Shown here: positions 1-7,250 of the stretch, piece by piece | How positions within the stretch are numbered: the stretch's first letter is position 1 | How the letters are laid out: each line of letters opens with the position of its first letter | Source of the DNA: UBA5359 sp028699365 [NCBI: bacterium] | Lineage (GTDB): Bacteria; UBP13; UBA5359 | DNA length: 7,802 nucleotides | Assembly (NCBI GenBank): GCA_028699365.1 | Contig: JAQVUQ010000119.1 | Span: 1-7,802, forward strand | Direction of reading: 5' to 3' | Notes under the pieces: generated by a model | Database searches by the model: none | What the model was told of the DNA's origin: nothing | The model's input: the letters and a program-made list of their open reading frames with translations, nothing else | Made by a program: the position numbers and the translations under genes

Positions 1-80
1 AAGTCCGAAGTCTGAAGTCCGAAGTCTGAAGTCCAAAGTCTGAAGTCCAAAGTCTGAAGCCTGAAGCCTGAAGCCTGAAG
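1..80. repeat. Heptanucleotide tandem array, 11 copies plus 3 bases
   Basis: Eleven consecutive 7-base units start at base 1, so the array may continue beyond the left edge. The first eight alternate: AAGTCCG/AAGTCTG twice, then AAGTCTG alternating with AAGTCCA, giving a 14-base higher-order period. The last three are identical AAGCCTG units (57-77), followed by AAG. Read in another phase the unit is CTGAAGN, the same family seen at 977-995 and, inverted, at 278-305 and 1092-1126. It resembles in kind the heptanucleotide STRR repeats described in filamentous cyanobacteria, but the unit differs. It is non-coding and no function is visible. Confidence 0.93.
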
Positions 81-90
81 GAATTACGTT

Positions 91-176
91 CCGGTAGACT
101 TCTTTAGCCTTCTTTCGTCCAGGCTTACTTCTCAGCCTTAATTAAGACCGGCAGTTCGTGCTTGAGCGTTCTACTT
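91..176. repeat. Interspersed repeat core, copy A (degenerate copy of 1007-1090)
   Basis: Bases 118-171 align with 1041-1090. Both have TCC-GG, then ACTTCTCAG, then a CTTAA-containing palindrome (CTTAATTAAG here, GTCTTAAGAC in the other copy), then CAGTTCGT, CTTG, GCGTTCT. Bases 97-117 align more loosely with 1019-1040 (TTCTTTAGCCTTC against TCTCTTAAGCCTTC). A small inverted repeat, CCGGT at 91-95 and ACCGG at 147-151, bounds the left half. CTGAAGN-type repeats lie on both sides, at 1-80 and inverted at 278-305. This looks like a member of a dispersed non-coding repeat family. Divergence is too high to fix the boundaries by eye. Confidence 0.6.
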
Positions 177-177
177 C

Positions 178-276
178 CCGTCCTCCGTAGCAGCACATCT
201 TTTAGAATAAAAGATATTGCCTCCTCCATAGCAGCATAACTGTTACGGAGGAGGCTGTGATTACTGCGGAGGGTGG
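178..276. repeat. Compact palindromic element predicted to fold as a three-way junction
   Basis: Three helices account for nearly every base. The outer stem pairs 178-196 with 257-276, with one mismatch (191/263) and one bulge (260). Arm 1 pairs 197-203 with 209-215 perfectly (ATCTTTT/AAAAGAT) around a 5-base loop. Arm 2 pairs 219-227 with 247-255 perfectly, skips one mismatch, then pairs 229-234 with 240-244 and 245 around a 5-base loop. Only 216-218 and 256 are unpaired at the junction. By hand this gives about 35 Watson-Crick and 5 G-U pairs. It is made of a repeated word CCTCCRTAGCAGCA, present twice directly (182, 222) and twice inverted. There is no T-tract on either strand, so it is not a simple terminator. 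Possible roles are a REP-like element, a structured 3' UTR or a small RNA. Confidence 0.75.
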
Positions 277-277
277 A

Positions 278-305
278 CAGACTTCAGACTTTCCAGCTTC
301 AGACT
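278..305. repeat. Inverted heptamer remnant, counterpart of the 1-80 array
   Basis: Bases 280-291 (GACTTCAGACTT) are the exact reverse complement of 8-19. Bases 296-305 (GCTTCAGACT) are the exact reverse complement of 51-60. These two inverted CTGAAGN pieces therefore close a large imperfect palindrome with the array at the left edge, with the interspersed core and the three-way junction between them. The piece begins 7 bases after the stop codon of the secreted-protein gene, so it sits in that gene's 3' untranslated region. Confidence 0.75.
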
Positions 306-312
306 ATATAAT

Positions 313-945
313 TTAGAACCTTATCGAATAACCGGCGGATGCGCCCAGATCCTTGGCATCCAGCAGATCGAAAACGGCCACATCGATATTCAGCGGTATC
401 AAAGGCGCCTGGAAACGCAGTCCCAGGTTGATATTATCGTTCTGCTCCACCACAGCCTGGAAGAAGGGAAACACAGGAAAAGCAACTCCGGCGATGAGGC
501 GTGAATCACTGCCGGCAAAGGTCAGACCTGCCGTCAACGTAGCCCTGGCCAGAGGTATGGCCTGAGTGGCCACGGCATAGAACTCGGCATCGGTATCTCC
601 GGCAGCGACCAGGTTCTTGACGCCTGCAGCTATGGCCGGTGTGACCGGGGAAGCTCCCAGAAGGAGGTACTTGGCATTGACCCGGGTAGTGTTGTCACCG
701 TTCTTAGGATCGATGAAGGCAATGCCTGCCTCCAGACGATTGGCGGCACCGTAATTGGCAACGCCGGTTATTACGCCGTCGCCGGTGTCCGTATAGTTGA
801 GTCCAAAGGAGAAATCGCCTGTTCCCACTACTTCGGCTGTAGGAACGGTGAACAGTCCGGTGGGACCGTCAAAGCTGGGCGCAGCCAACGCCGCTCCCGT
901 CAACAGGGTCAGAATTACAATGGTCAAGGATAAGGTTCTGATCAT
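313..945 (-). CDS. Small secreted, probable outer-membrane beta-barrel protein
   Basis: This 210-residue protein is of unknown function. Residues 1-22 are a classical signal peptide: a basic N-terminus (MIR), a hydrophobic core and an ALA/AA cleavage region. The mature part has no cysteine. It shows alternating polar and hydrophobic short strands with Gly/Asn/Asp turns, and ends in aromatic-rich GYSIRF with a C-terminal Phe, the usual signature of an outer-membrane barrel recognised by the BAM machinery. The start of the mature chain (GPTGLFTVPTAEV, then GTGDFSFGLNY) recalls YjbH/GfcD-like exopolysaccharide-associated barrel proteins, but at 210 residues it is far shorter than those. I do not claim that function. 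The start is supported by a strong ribosome binding site 7 bases upstream. The gene lies 163 bases downstream of purN on the same strand, with a palindromic repeat between, so it may be transcribed independently. Its role in purine synthesis, if any, is not indicated. Confidence 0.8.
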   Translation of the reverse strand: MIRTLSLTIVILTLLTGAALAAPSFDGPTGLFTVPTAEVVGTGDFSFGLNYTDTGDGVITGVANYGAANRLEAGIAFIDPKNGDNTTRVNAKYLLLGASPVTPAIAAGVKNLVAAGDTDAEFYAVATQAIPLARATLTAGLTFAGSDSRLIAGVAFPVFPFFQAVVEQNDNINLGLRFQAPLIPLNIDVAVFDLLDAKDLGASAGYSIRF

Positions 946-951
946 GATTTA

Positions 952-958
952 CACCTCC
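952..958 (-). promoter_or_regulatory. Ribosome binding site of the secreted-protein gene
   Basis: The minus strand reads GGAGGTG, followed by 6 bases and then the ATG at 945-943. This is a near-perfect Shine-Dalgarno match and supports the chosen start codon, which also places the signal peptide at the N-terminus. No convincing -10/-35 pair is visible between it and the repeat upstream. Confidence 0.85.
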
Positions 959-976
959 ACTTATTACTAGCTTTTT

Positions 977-1115
977 AGGCTGAAGACTGAAGGCTATTAG
1001 TAGTTTGCGCTCAAGCACATCTCTTAAGCCTTCAAGTTTATCCTGGACAACTTCTCAGTCTTAAGACTACCAGTTCGTTCTTGGGCGTTCTCCTTCAGCC
1101 TTCAGTCTTCAGCCT
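977..1115. mobile_element. MITE-like palindromic element with 19-bp perfect inverted ends
   Basis: The left end AGGCTGAAGACTGAAGGCT (977-995) is the exact reverse complement of 1097-1115. Inside, 1007-1018 pairs with 1077-1088 (10 Watson-Crick or G-U pairs plus one mismatch and an end wobble). TCTTAAG at 1022-1028 pairs with CTTAAGA at 1060-1066, and AAGTT at 1034-1038 pairs with AACTT at 1049-1053. The whole 139 bases can therefore form one long interrupted hairpin. The internal part is a degenerate copy of 91-176. The ends are themselves CTGAAGN heptamers, which hides any target-site duplication. There is no transposase, so movement would need help in trans. The right end covers the purN stop codon at 1109-1111. 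No T-run follows the hairpin on the minus strand, so it is not a canonical terminator. Confidence 0.7.
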
Positions 1116-1126
1116 TCAGCCTTCAG
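1092..1126. repeat. Heptamer array (five copies) overlapping the purN 3' end
   Basis: Five 7-base units read CCTTCAG, CCTTCAG, TCTTCAG, CCTTCAG, CCTTCAG on the plus strand. On the minus strand they are CTGAAGG/CTGAAGA, the same family as 1-80 but in inverted orientation relative to it. The minus-strand reading supplies the last codons of purN (Leu-Lys-Ala-Glu-Gly) and its TGA stop. A copy-number change of one unit (7 bases) upstream of the stop would shift the reading frame of the PurN tail. Confidence 0.9.
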
Positions 1127-1756
1127 CCTATTTATCTTCGTTACCCGGTTCCCTTCTATCTTCAGCCGTCCTTCGGCAAAGAGACGGACTACCTCGGGAT
1201 AGAGCGCATGCTCGGCTTTCAGGACTCTGGCACCAAGGCTTTCCGGTGTATCGTCGTCCGTTACTTCAACCGTGGACTGGGCGATGATCGGCCCGGCATC
1301 GGTCTCGGCCGTCACGAAATGAGCCGTGCAGCCGCTGAACTTCACACCGGATTCCAGCACCGCCTTGTGCACCTTTGAACCGTAAAATCCGTCGCCGCCG
1401 AAAGCCGGTAACAACGCCGGATGGGCATTTATCAACCGGTCGCGGTAGCGCTCCACAAAAAGCGGCGTCAACACCCTGAGAAAACCGGCCATAAATACAA
1501 AATCCACACCGCGGGCATCCAGTTCCTCTATCATTCGACGCTCAAAGTCGGCCCGGTCGGGATAATCACGATTATCTACCAGCACTGCCGGTATGCCGTT
1601 CAGCCTGGCCCTTTCAAGGGCATACGATTCAGGACGGTTGCTGATAACCACAGCTATCTCGGCACCCAGCTCGTTCCCGGCGGCGGCATCTATGAATGAT
1701 TGAAGTATGGTTCCCGAGCCGGAAACCAACACTCCCATCCGGATAAGCTTACTCAT
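1109..1756 (-). CDS. purN: Phosphoribosylglycinamide formyltransferase (GAR transformylase)
   Basis: PurN transfers a formyl group from 10-formyltetrahydrofolate to GAR, giving FGAR, the third step of purine synthesis in the cytoplasm. The 215-residue protein has a Rossmann-like N-terminus with the phosphate loop VSGSGTILQ (residues 11-19). The catalytic triad equivalents of E. coli Asn106, His108 and Asp144 are visible as Asn110 and His112 (INAHPALLP) and Asp153 (TDAGPII). The phosphate loop has Ile17 where many homologues have Asn (GSN/GTN). The ATG overlaps the purM stop as ATGA, and a GGAGG (1758-1762) lies only one base before it, so translation is probably coupled to purM. The next Met (residue 7) would be 19 bases from that site, so the first start is preferred, though the N-terminus is not certain. 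The C-terminal residues 211-215 and the stop are encoded by the CTGAAGG heptamer array. Confidence 0.97.
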   Translation of the reverse strand: MSKLIRMGVLVSGSGTILQSFIDAAAGNELGAEIAVVISNRPESYALERARLNGIPAVLVDNRDYPDRADFERRMIEELDARGVDFVFMAGFLRVLTPLFVERYRDRLINAHPALLPAFGGDGFYGSKVHKAVLESGVKFSGCTAHFVTAETDAGPIIAQSTVEVTDDDTPESLGARVLKAEHALYPEVVRLFAEGRLKIEGNRVTKINRLKAEG

Positions 1757-2784
1757 GCCTCCAGGACCACGCCCTCTCCGCCGGAGGTTATCTCGCCTAT
1801 CACATAAGCATTCTCGCTCAGTTCCTGCAACCGCTCCATGGCCGAGCCGGCGCTTGCTCTATCGACTATTATAACAAATCCTACTCCCATATTGAAAGTA
1901 CGATACATCTCGGTGTCCTCGATCCCACCGCTCTGTTGCAACAACTCGAACAGCGGCGGTACCGGCCAACTGCCCTTCTTCAGGACAACCTGCAATCCCG
2001 ACGGGACGGCGCGGGGAATATTCTCCAGCAGACCGCCGCCGGTTATATGGGCCATGGCCTTGATTTTCACCCAGCGCATCAGCTCCAGGACAGGCAGAAC
2101 GTATATCCGGGTAGGCTCCAGCAAAACCTCTCCAACCGTCCGGCCCAGCACATCCACATAATCGTCCACAGAGTGCCCGCAGACGTCAAAAAAGACTTTG
2201 CGAGCCAGCGAATAGCCGTTGCTGTGCAGGCCGGTGGAGGGCAGGCCTATGACAACATCTCCGGGAGCCACAGTGCTGCCGTCCACGATCTCATCGCGCT
2301 CGACGGCACCCACGGCAAAGCCGGCTATGTCATACTCATCGGGTTTATAGAAGCCGGGCATCTCTGCCGTCTCACCGCCCGTCAGGGCACATCCTGCCTG
2401 GCGGCAGCCTTCGGCCACTCCCTCTACTATATCGGCCACCCGGCTCGGATCAAGCTTGCCTACCGCCAGGTAATCCAGAAAGAAGAGCGGTTCGGCTCCC
2501 TGAACCAGAATATCGTTGACGCACATGGCAACGGCATCTATACCTATGGTATTATGGATGCCGGTCATAAAGGCGACCTGCAGCTTGGTTCCCACACCGT
2601 CAGTGCCGGATACCAGTACAGGTTGGCGATAGTGCTCAGGTACGGCAAAAAGGCCGCCGAACCCACCTATTCCTGTCAGCATCTCCGGCCGCCGGGTGGA
2701 TTCCACCGCAGGCTTTATACGACGCACCGCTTCGTTCCCGGCATCGATATCCACGCCGGCGTCTTTGTATGTTAGTTTTTTCAT
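1753..2784 (-). CDS. purM: Phosphoribosylformylglycinamidine cyclo-ligase (AIR synthetase)
   Basis: PurM uses ATP to close the imidazole ring, converting FGAM to AIR (step 5). The 343-residue length is normal for the family. Conserved blocks appear in order: the nucleotide-binding TDGVGTKL (residues 61-68), [17 protein letters not shown] (about 91-107), GGETAEMPG (about 136-144), [14 protein letters not shown] (about 180-193), [14 protein letters not shown] (about 246-259) and FNMGVGF near residue 298. PurM and PurL are homologous ATP-grasp-unrelated synthetases of the same superfamily. The start ATG overlaps the purF stop by ATGA, with AGAAGAGG just upstream as ribosome binding site. The stop overlaps the purN start in the same way, so purF, purM and purN form a translationally coupled trio. 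No broken or missing motif was seen. Confidence 0.98.
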   Translation of the reverse strand: MKKLTYKDAGVDIDAGNEAVRRIKPAVESTRRPEMLTGIGGFGGLFAVPEHYRQPVLVSGTDGVGTKLQVAFMTGIHNTIGIDAVAMCVNDILVQGAEPLFFLDYLAVGKLDPSRVADIVEGVAEGCRQAGCALTGGETAEMPGFYKPDEYDIAGFAVGAVERDEIVDGSTVAPGDVVIGLPSTGLHSNGYSLARKVFFDVCGHSVDDYVDVLGRTVGEVLLEPTRIYVLPVLELMRWVKIKAMAHITGGGLLENIPRAVPSGLQVVLKKGSWPVPPLFELLQQSGGIEDTEMYRTFNMGVGFVIIVDRASAGSAMERLQELSENAYVIGEITSGGEGVVLEA

Positions 2785-4220
2785 AACCTCTTCTCGCCGT
2801 TGTCCTTCTCTTGCCCTTCAAGGATGAACTTGCTGAGCCTGATCTCCTCGGGAACGGGTATGGGATAATCACCGTCGAAGCAGGCCGTACAGAATCCCTC
2901 TTTGGGACATCCGGCCGCCGTCACCATGCCTTCCATGCTGAGATAAGCCAGACTGTCCGCGCCTATCTCCAGCCGCACCTCTTCCACCTCTCTGGAAGAA
3001 GCGATCAGTTCCTTGCGTACGGCGGTATCGATGCCGTAGAAACAGGGATACTTGATGGGCGGCGAGCTGACGCGAACGTGAACCTCGGTGGCCCCGGCCT
3101 CTTTCAACATCCTGACTATCTTGCCGCTGGTGCTGCCGCGGACGATGGAATCGTCCACCAGCACGATGCGTTTGCCGGCCAACGCTTCGTGCAGCGGCGT
3201 CAGCTTCATCTTTATGCCCAGATCCCTGAGGCGTTGATCCGGCTGAATAAACGTTCGTCCTATATACCGGTTCTTGATCAAACCCTCACCAAAGGGTATG
3301 TGAGAAGCTTCGGCATAGCCGATGGCCGCCGGCGTGCCGGAGTCCGGCACGGGGATGACCATATCGGCCTCGGCCGGATGCTCCTCGGCCAGTAACTGTC
3401 CCATGCGTCTCCGGGACAGATGCAGCGACTGCCCGTAGATATGGCTGTCCGGACGAGCAACATAAACGAATTCGAAGATGCACATACTGGCCCGGGGCAG
3501 CGGGCTGATTTTCTGACTGCGCAGACCGGATTCATCGATAAAGACTATCTCCCCCGGTTCTATCTCGCGCTCGAACTTGGCCCCCACCACATGCAGGGCG
3601 CAACTTTCCGAGGCCAGAACATAGCCGGCCCCGTTTATCCTGCCCAGGCAGAGCGGCCGCACACCGTGCTGATCACGCACCCCGATAAGCGTCTTTTCGG
3701 TCATCATCACCAGCGAGTAGGCCCCTTTGACCTTGGCCATCATGGCCGGAATAGCCTCTTCCAGAGGCAACTCAGGCATACCGGCCAGTATCTTGCCGAT
3801 GACTTCGCTGTCGATAGTCGTTTCAAAGCTCGCCCCGGCCGCCTCAAGTTCCGCCCGCAGTTCAGACGTGTTTATAAGGTTGCCGTTATGTCCCAGAACA
3901 AGCTTGCCTTCCGGCCTCTCAACCATCAGCGGTTGAGCGTTGGCCAGCTTGCTGGAACCGGTGGTGGAGTAGCGCACGTGGCCGACGGCCATATGCCCTC
4001 TCATACCGTTCAGCACATCCTCTTTGAAAACCTGGGTAACCAGTCCCATATCCTTGTATAACTGGATATCGCTGCCGTCGGAGACGGCTATACCGGCGCT
4101 CTCCTGTCCCCTGTGCTGCAGGGCGAAAAGTCCGAAATAGGCCATCTTTGCCACATCGGCGTTCGGTGAATAAACTCCGAAAACGCCACACTCATCATGC
4201 CAGCCTTCTTTTAAATCCAT
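2781..4220 (-). CDS. purF: Amidophosphoribosyltransferase (glutamine PRPP amidotransferase)
   Basis: PurF makes phosphoribosylamine from PRPP and glutamine, the committed and normally feedback-inhibited step. The 479-residue protein starts with a 10-residue propeptide ([10 protein letters not shown]), after which Cys11 in ECGVFG becomes the N-terminal nucleophile of the Ntn glutaminase domain. HVRYSTTG (81-88) and HNGNL (111-115) belong to that domain. The phosphoribosyltransferase domain carries the PRPP loop [14 protein letters not shown] (353-366). Cys247, Cys393, Cys444 and Cys447 match the four ligands of the structural 4Fe-4S cluster of the Bacillus subtilis enzyme, so this is the oxygen-sensitive, propeptide-processed type, unlike E. 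coli PurF. The ATG is preceded by GGTGGGGTT. The gene begins 62 bases after purL, the largest gap between purS and purN, and its stop overlaps purM. Confidence 0.98.
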   Translation of the reverse strand: MDLKEGWHDECGVFGVYSPNADVAKMAYFGLFALQHRGQESAGIAVSDGSDIQLYKDMGLVTQVFKEDVLNGMRGHMAVGHVRYSTTGSSKLANAQPLMVERPEGKLVLGHNGNLINTSELRAELEAAGASFETTIDSEVIGKILAGMPELPLEEAIPAMMAKVKGAYSLVMMTEKTLIGVRDQHGVRPLCLGRINGAGYVLASESCALHVVGAKFEREIEPGEIVFIDESGLRSQKISPLPRASMCIFEFVYVARPDSHIYGQSLHLSRRRMGQLLAEEHPAEADMVIPVPDSGTPAAIGYAEASHIPFGEGLIKNRYIGRTFIQPDQRLRDLGIKMKLTPLHEALAGKRIVLVDDSIVRGSTSGKIVRMLKEAGATEVHVRVSSPPIKYPCFYGIDTAVRKELIASSREVEEVRLEIGADSLAYLSMEGMVTAAGCPKEGFCTACFDGDYPIPVPEEIRLSKFILEGQEKDNGEKRL

Positions 4221-4282
4221 AACCCCACCGTTGTTCCGGCTGCCGCCAAGCGACCGGCCGTTATTTTCGGACAGAGGCCTAT
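4221..4282 (-). other. purL-purF intergenic spacer
   Basis: This 62-base gap is the only appreciable break within purS-purN. It is GC-rich, contains CCGGCCG and short CGGC/GCCG complementarity, and ends with the purF ribosome binding site (minus-strand GGTGGGG just before the ATG). I see no promoter, T-tract or repeat family member in it, so purF is most simply read as part of the same transcript. Confidence 0.5.
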
Positions 4283-6490
4283 TCAGGCCAGCGCCTCTTC
4301 TATGGCGCCTCTCCAGGCGCTCTCGAGTTTCGCTATCTTCATATCCATAACCCTGCTCCCGTCCAGATCGACGGTCAGACTGCTTCCTGCGACGGTGCCG
4401 ATCACCATCAGCGGCACATCGTGTCCGGCAGCCAGCTTTATCAGGCTGTCCAATTTCGACGAATCGAGGGAGACCAGTATCCTGGACTGTGCTTCGCCGA
4501 AGAGAGCGTCGTCCAGACGCAGACCGTCGGAGGACAGCTCCACCGATACGCCGTGGCTGCCGTCCGTATTGAAGCAGCTTTCCGCCAGGGCAACGGCCAG
4601 GCCGCCTTCAGCCACATCATGGGCCGAGGCCAGCAAACCGGACCGGATAGCCTCCAGACAACAGGCCTGCAATCTCTTCTCTTTATCCAGATCGATTACG
4701 GGGCAACCGGCTACCAGGCCGTGCACCGCCTTGAGGTATTCACTGCCGTCCAGGCCGGGCCCGTTAAAGCCCAGCAGAACCACCGCGTCCCCGTCCTTTT
4801 TGAAGAACGAAGTGCAGCGGCGCTCGATATCCTCCATGATCCCCAGCATGCCTATGACCGGAGTCGGGTAGATGGCCGTTCCATGGCTCTCGTTGTAGAA
4901 GCTGACGTTGCCGCTGATTACCGGAACACCGAAGGTACGGCAGGCTTCGCTTATACCCTCGACCGCCTGGCGGAACTGCCAGAATATCTCGGGTTTCTCG
5001 GGATTGCCGAAGTTGAGACAATCGGTGACCGCTGCCGGCTCCGCCCCGGAACAGACCACGCTGCGCGCGGCTTCCGCCACGGCGATGGCGCCGCCGGTAT
5101 ACGGGTCCAGGTAGCAGTAGCGGCTGTTGCAATCCGTGGTGACGGCCAAGCCGCGCCCGGTGCCCTTCAGTCTGAGCACGGCCGCATCGGAACCCGGAAG
5201 AACGGCGGTGTTGACCTGTACCATGTGATCGTATTGCTCGTAAACGCATTCCTTGCTGGCTACGTTATGCCGTCTCAGCAGCAGTTCCAGCACGGATTCA
5301 AAATCCTCCACTTGAGGCAGTTCGTCTTTATTCAGGCACCGGACCTGCTCCACATAATCGGGGACTCTGGCATCCATACAGTATACGGGGGTGTCCTCGG
5401 CCAGTGATTTTGCCGGGACCTCCGCCACCAGTTCGCCGTTATCGTAGACGCGCACGATGCCGTCATCGGTCAACTTGCCGATGACTACCGCGTTCAGGCC
5501 CCATTTATCGAAGATGGCTTTGACCTCGTCCTCGCGACCCTCGGCGGCTACCAGCAGCATGCGCTCCTGAGACTCGGACAACATGACCTCGTAAGCACTC
5601 ATCCCGTCTTCACGACGCGGCACCAGGGAGATTTCCACCTCCATGCCGCTGTCGCCCTTGGCCGCCATCTCAGTGGTGGAGCAGGTCAGGCCGGCAGCGC
5701 CCATGTCCTGAATACCTACGATGTATCCGGTAGCCAGCGCCTCCAGAGTGGCCTCCACCAGAAGTTTCTCCGTAAAGGGATCGCCCACCTGAACGGCGGA
5801 GCGACGCTCCTCGGATTCTTCCGACAGTTCCACCGAGGCAAAGGTGGCTCCGTGAATGCCGTCGCGACCGGTCCTGGCTCCCACGTACATCACCGGGTTG
5901 CCTGCGCCGCTGGCCGAGGCCCGGGCGATCTTGTCGCTGTCCACCAGCCCCAGACACATGGCGTTGACCAGGGGGTTGCCCTCGTAACAATCGTCGAAAT
6001 AGATCTCTCCGGCTACGGTAGGCACGCCGATGCAGTTGCCGTAGCCGGCTATGCCGGAAACGACCCCGCCGAAGAGATAGCGCGTCCGGGCATCGCCCAG
6101 CTCGCCGAAACGCAGGGAGTTCAACCCGGCTATGGGCCTGGCTCCCATGGTGAAGATATCACGGATAATGCCGCCCACACCGGTGGCCGCTCCCTGATAG
6201 GGCTCGACGGCGCTGGGATGGTTGTGGCTCTCTATCTTCATGACCACGGCCATGCCGTCGCCCACATCCACGGCGCCGGCGTTCTCTCCGGGGCCCTGCA
6301 GGACCCGGGGGCCGGAGGTCGGGAAGAGCTTCAGCACGGGGCGGGAGTATTTATAACCGCAATGCTCGGACCACATAACGGCATACATGCCCACCTCGGT
6401 GTAATTGGGATGACGCCCGAGTATCTCAACTATCTGCTCATACTCGGCATCGTTAAGCCCCATCTCTCTATATACTTTGGGTTCAATCAT
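4283..6490 (-). CDS. purL: Phosphoribosylformylglycinamidine synthase, large subunit
   Basis: PurL is the synthetase subunit of the PurSQL complex. It converts FGAR, ATP and ammonia delivered from PurQ to FGAM (step 4). At 735 residues it is the small, PurS/PurQ-dependent form, not the roughly 1,300-residue fused enzyme of Proteobacteria. Visible motifs are SEHCGYKYS with catalytic His43, the substrate/metal motif [20 protein letters not shown] starting near residue 88, [22 protein letters not shown], and [17 protein letters not shown] near the middle. The second half has the repeated-fold motifs [10 protein letters not shown] and [17 protein letters not shown]. The start lies one base beyond the purQ stop, with a weak GTGGGGTAAG upstream, so it probably depends on purQ translation. 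The reading frame is intact from end to end. Confidence 0.98.
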   Translation of the reverse strand: MIEPKVYREMGLNDAEYEQIVEILGRHPNYTEVGMYAVMWSEHCGYKYSRPVLKLFPTSGPRVLQGPGENAGAVDVGDGMAVVMKIESHNHPSAVEPYQGAATGVGGIIRDIFTMGARPIAGLNSLRFGELGDARTRYLFGGVVSGIAGYGNCIGVPTVAGEIYFDDCYEGNPLVNAMCLGLVDSDKIARASASGAGNPVMYVGARTGRDGIHGATFASVELSEESEERRSAVQVGDPFTEKLLVEATLEALATGYIVGIQDMGAAGLTCSTTEMAAKGDSGMEVEISLVPRREDGMSAYEVMLSESQERMLLVAAEGREDEVKAIFDKWGLNAVVIGKLTDDGIVRVYDNGELVAEVPAKSLAEDTPVYCMDARVPDYVEQVRCLNKDELPQVEDFESVLELLLRRHNVASKECVYEQYDHMVQVNTAVLPGSDAAVLRLKGTGRGLAVTTDCNSRYCYLDPYTGGAIAVAEAARSVVCSGAEPAAVTDCLNFGNPEKPEIFWQFRQAVEGISEACRTFGVPVISGNVSFYNESHGTAIYPTPVIGMLGIMEDIERRCTSFFKKDGDAVVLLGFNGPGLDGSEYLKAVHGLVAGCPVIDLDKEKRLQACCLEAIRSGLLASAHDVAEGGLAVALAESCFNTDGSHGVSVELSSDGLRLDDALFGEAQSRILVSLDSSKLDSLIKLAAGHDVPLMVIGTVAGSSLTVDLDGSRVMDMKIAKLESAWRGAIEEALA

Positions 6491-6491
6491 T

Positions 6492-7250
6492 CTATCTTAC
6501 CCCACATTTTGCTGTCTTTATTTTACATGTCGCATGCGCCGCTCCGCATTCGCAATTACGCATTTTAAAGTGCCTGAGTATGGATTCAAAAACGAACCTG
6601 CCGTCGGCGGAGGTCAGAATTTCCTCGGAACTGCGCTCCGGATGGGGCATCATACCCATGACGTTGCCCTCGCGGTTGCAGATGCCGGCTATATTCTCCA
6701 GTGACCCGTTGGGATTGGCTGCAGCGCTGACCGTGCCGTCGGCCTCGCAGTAGCGGAAGAGTATCTGTCCGTTCTCTTCCATTCCGGCCAGAACCTCCGG
6801 ATCGGCGTAGTAATTCCCCTCGCCATGGGCTATGGGAACGCGCAACACCTGTCCCGGGCTGCAGGCGTTGGTAAAGGCACTCTCATTATGCTCCACCTTG
6901 AGATGAAGGAACTTGCAGATAAACTGCAGGCTCTCGTTGCGGCGCAGCACGCCGGGCAGCATCCCGGCCTCGGTCAGTATCTGAAAGCCGTTGCAGATGC
7001 CTATAACCGTTTTGCCGGCAGCCGCAGCTTTCTCCACCGCTCCCATTACCGGGGAGAAACGGGCGATGGCGCCGGTGCGCAGGTAATCGCCGTAAGAGAA
7101 GCCGCCGGGAAGGATGATGCCGTCATATCCGTCCACGGAATCGGCTCCATGCCAGATGAAATCCACCGGCTGTCCCATGACCTGATCCACCACATGGTAG
7201 CAATCACGGTCACAGTTGGAGCCGGGGAAGATTATAACCCCGAATTTCAT
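6492..7250 (-). CDS. purQ: Phosphoribosylformylglycinamidine synthase, glutaminase subunit
   Basis: PurQ hydrolyses glutamine and channels ammonia to PurL. It is a class I (triad) glutamine amidotransferase. Cys86 in GICNGFQ is the nucleophile, and His203 and Glu205 in MPHPE complete the triad. FPGSNCDRD (8-16) and [12 protein letters not shown] (47-58) are characteristic. At 252 residues it is some 25 residues longer than the approximately 227-residue Bacillus protein. The family-like ending ESILRHFK stops at residue 229, and residues 230-252 form an extra tail with Cys233, Cys235, Cys242 and Cys249. The DNA for its first part (6528-6563) is TGCG-rich, like a short repeat insertion. The start overlaps the purS stop as ATGA, and the stop is one base from purL. 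Function from the core domain is certain; any role of the tail is unknown. Confidence 0.98.
   Translation of the reverse strand: MKFGVIIFPGSNCDRDCYHVVDQVMGQPVDFIWHGADSVDGYDGIILPGGFSYGDYLRTGAIARFSPVMGAVEKAAAAGKTVIGICNGFQILTEAGMLPGVLRRNESLQFICKFLHLKVEHNESAFTNACSPGQVLRVPIAHGEGNYYADPEVLAGMEENGQILFRYCEADGTVSAAANPNGSLENIAGICNREGNVMGMMPHPERSSEEILTSADGRFVFESILRHFKMRNCECGAAHATCKIKTAKCGVR
6528..6563 (-). repeat. TGCG-rich low-complexity insertion in the 3' end of purQ
   Basis: The minus strand carries the word TGCG four times within this short stretch, as ATGCGT, TTGCGA, ATGCGG and ATGCGA, with AAT before three of them. It resembles degenerate copies of AATTGCG-type microrepeats. It encodes purQ residues 230-241, exactly where alignment to known PurQ endings would stop. 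The spacing between words (8, 6 and 13 bases) is not strictly periodic, so the call as a repeat is tentative. Confidence 0.4.

Noticed and set aside
1-80. Possible CRISPR array
   Set aside because: The repeated unit is only 7 bases with no spacers, and no cas gene is nearby.
178-276. tRNA or tRNA-like gene
   Set aside because: There are only two arms and an outer stem, with no T-loop GTTCRA, no D-loop GG and no anticodon arm arrangement.
1007-1088. Intrinsic transcription terminator of the pur operon
   Set aside because: The hairpin is interrupted and is not followed by a T-run on the minus strand. Termination cannot be claimed, though Rho-dependent ending is possible.
1936-2775. 279-codon open frame on the plus strand, antisense to purM
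   Set aside because: It mirrors an intact purM with all motifs. Its translation has no recognisable domain and is a codon-bias shadow.
2636-2872. Alternative minus-strand frame across the purF-purM junction
   Set aside because: Both purF and purM are full length with a clean ATGA overlap, so this is an out-of-frame shadow and not evidence of a frameshift.
4421-5407. 328-codon open frame on the plus strand, antisense to purL
   Set aside because: purL is unambiguous on the other strand, and this translation is low in structure and matches no family I recognise.
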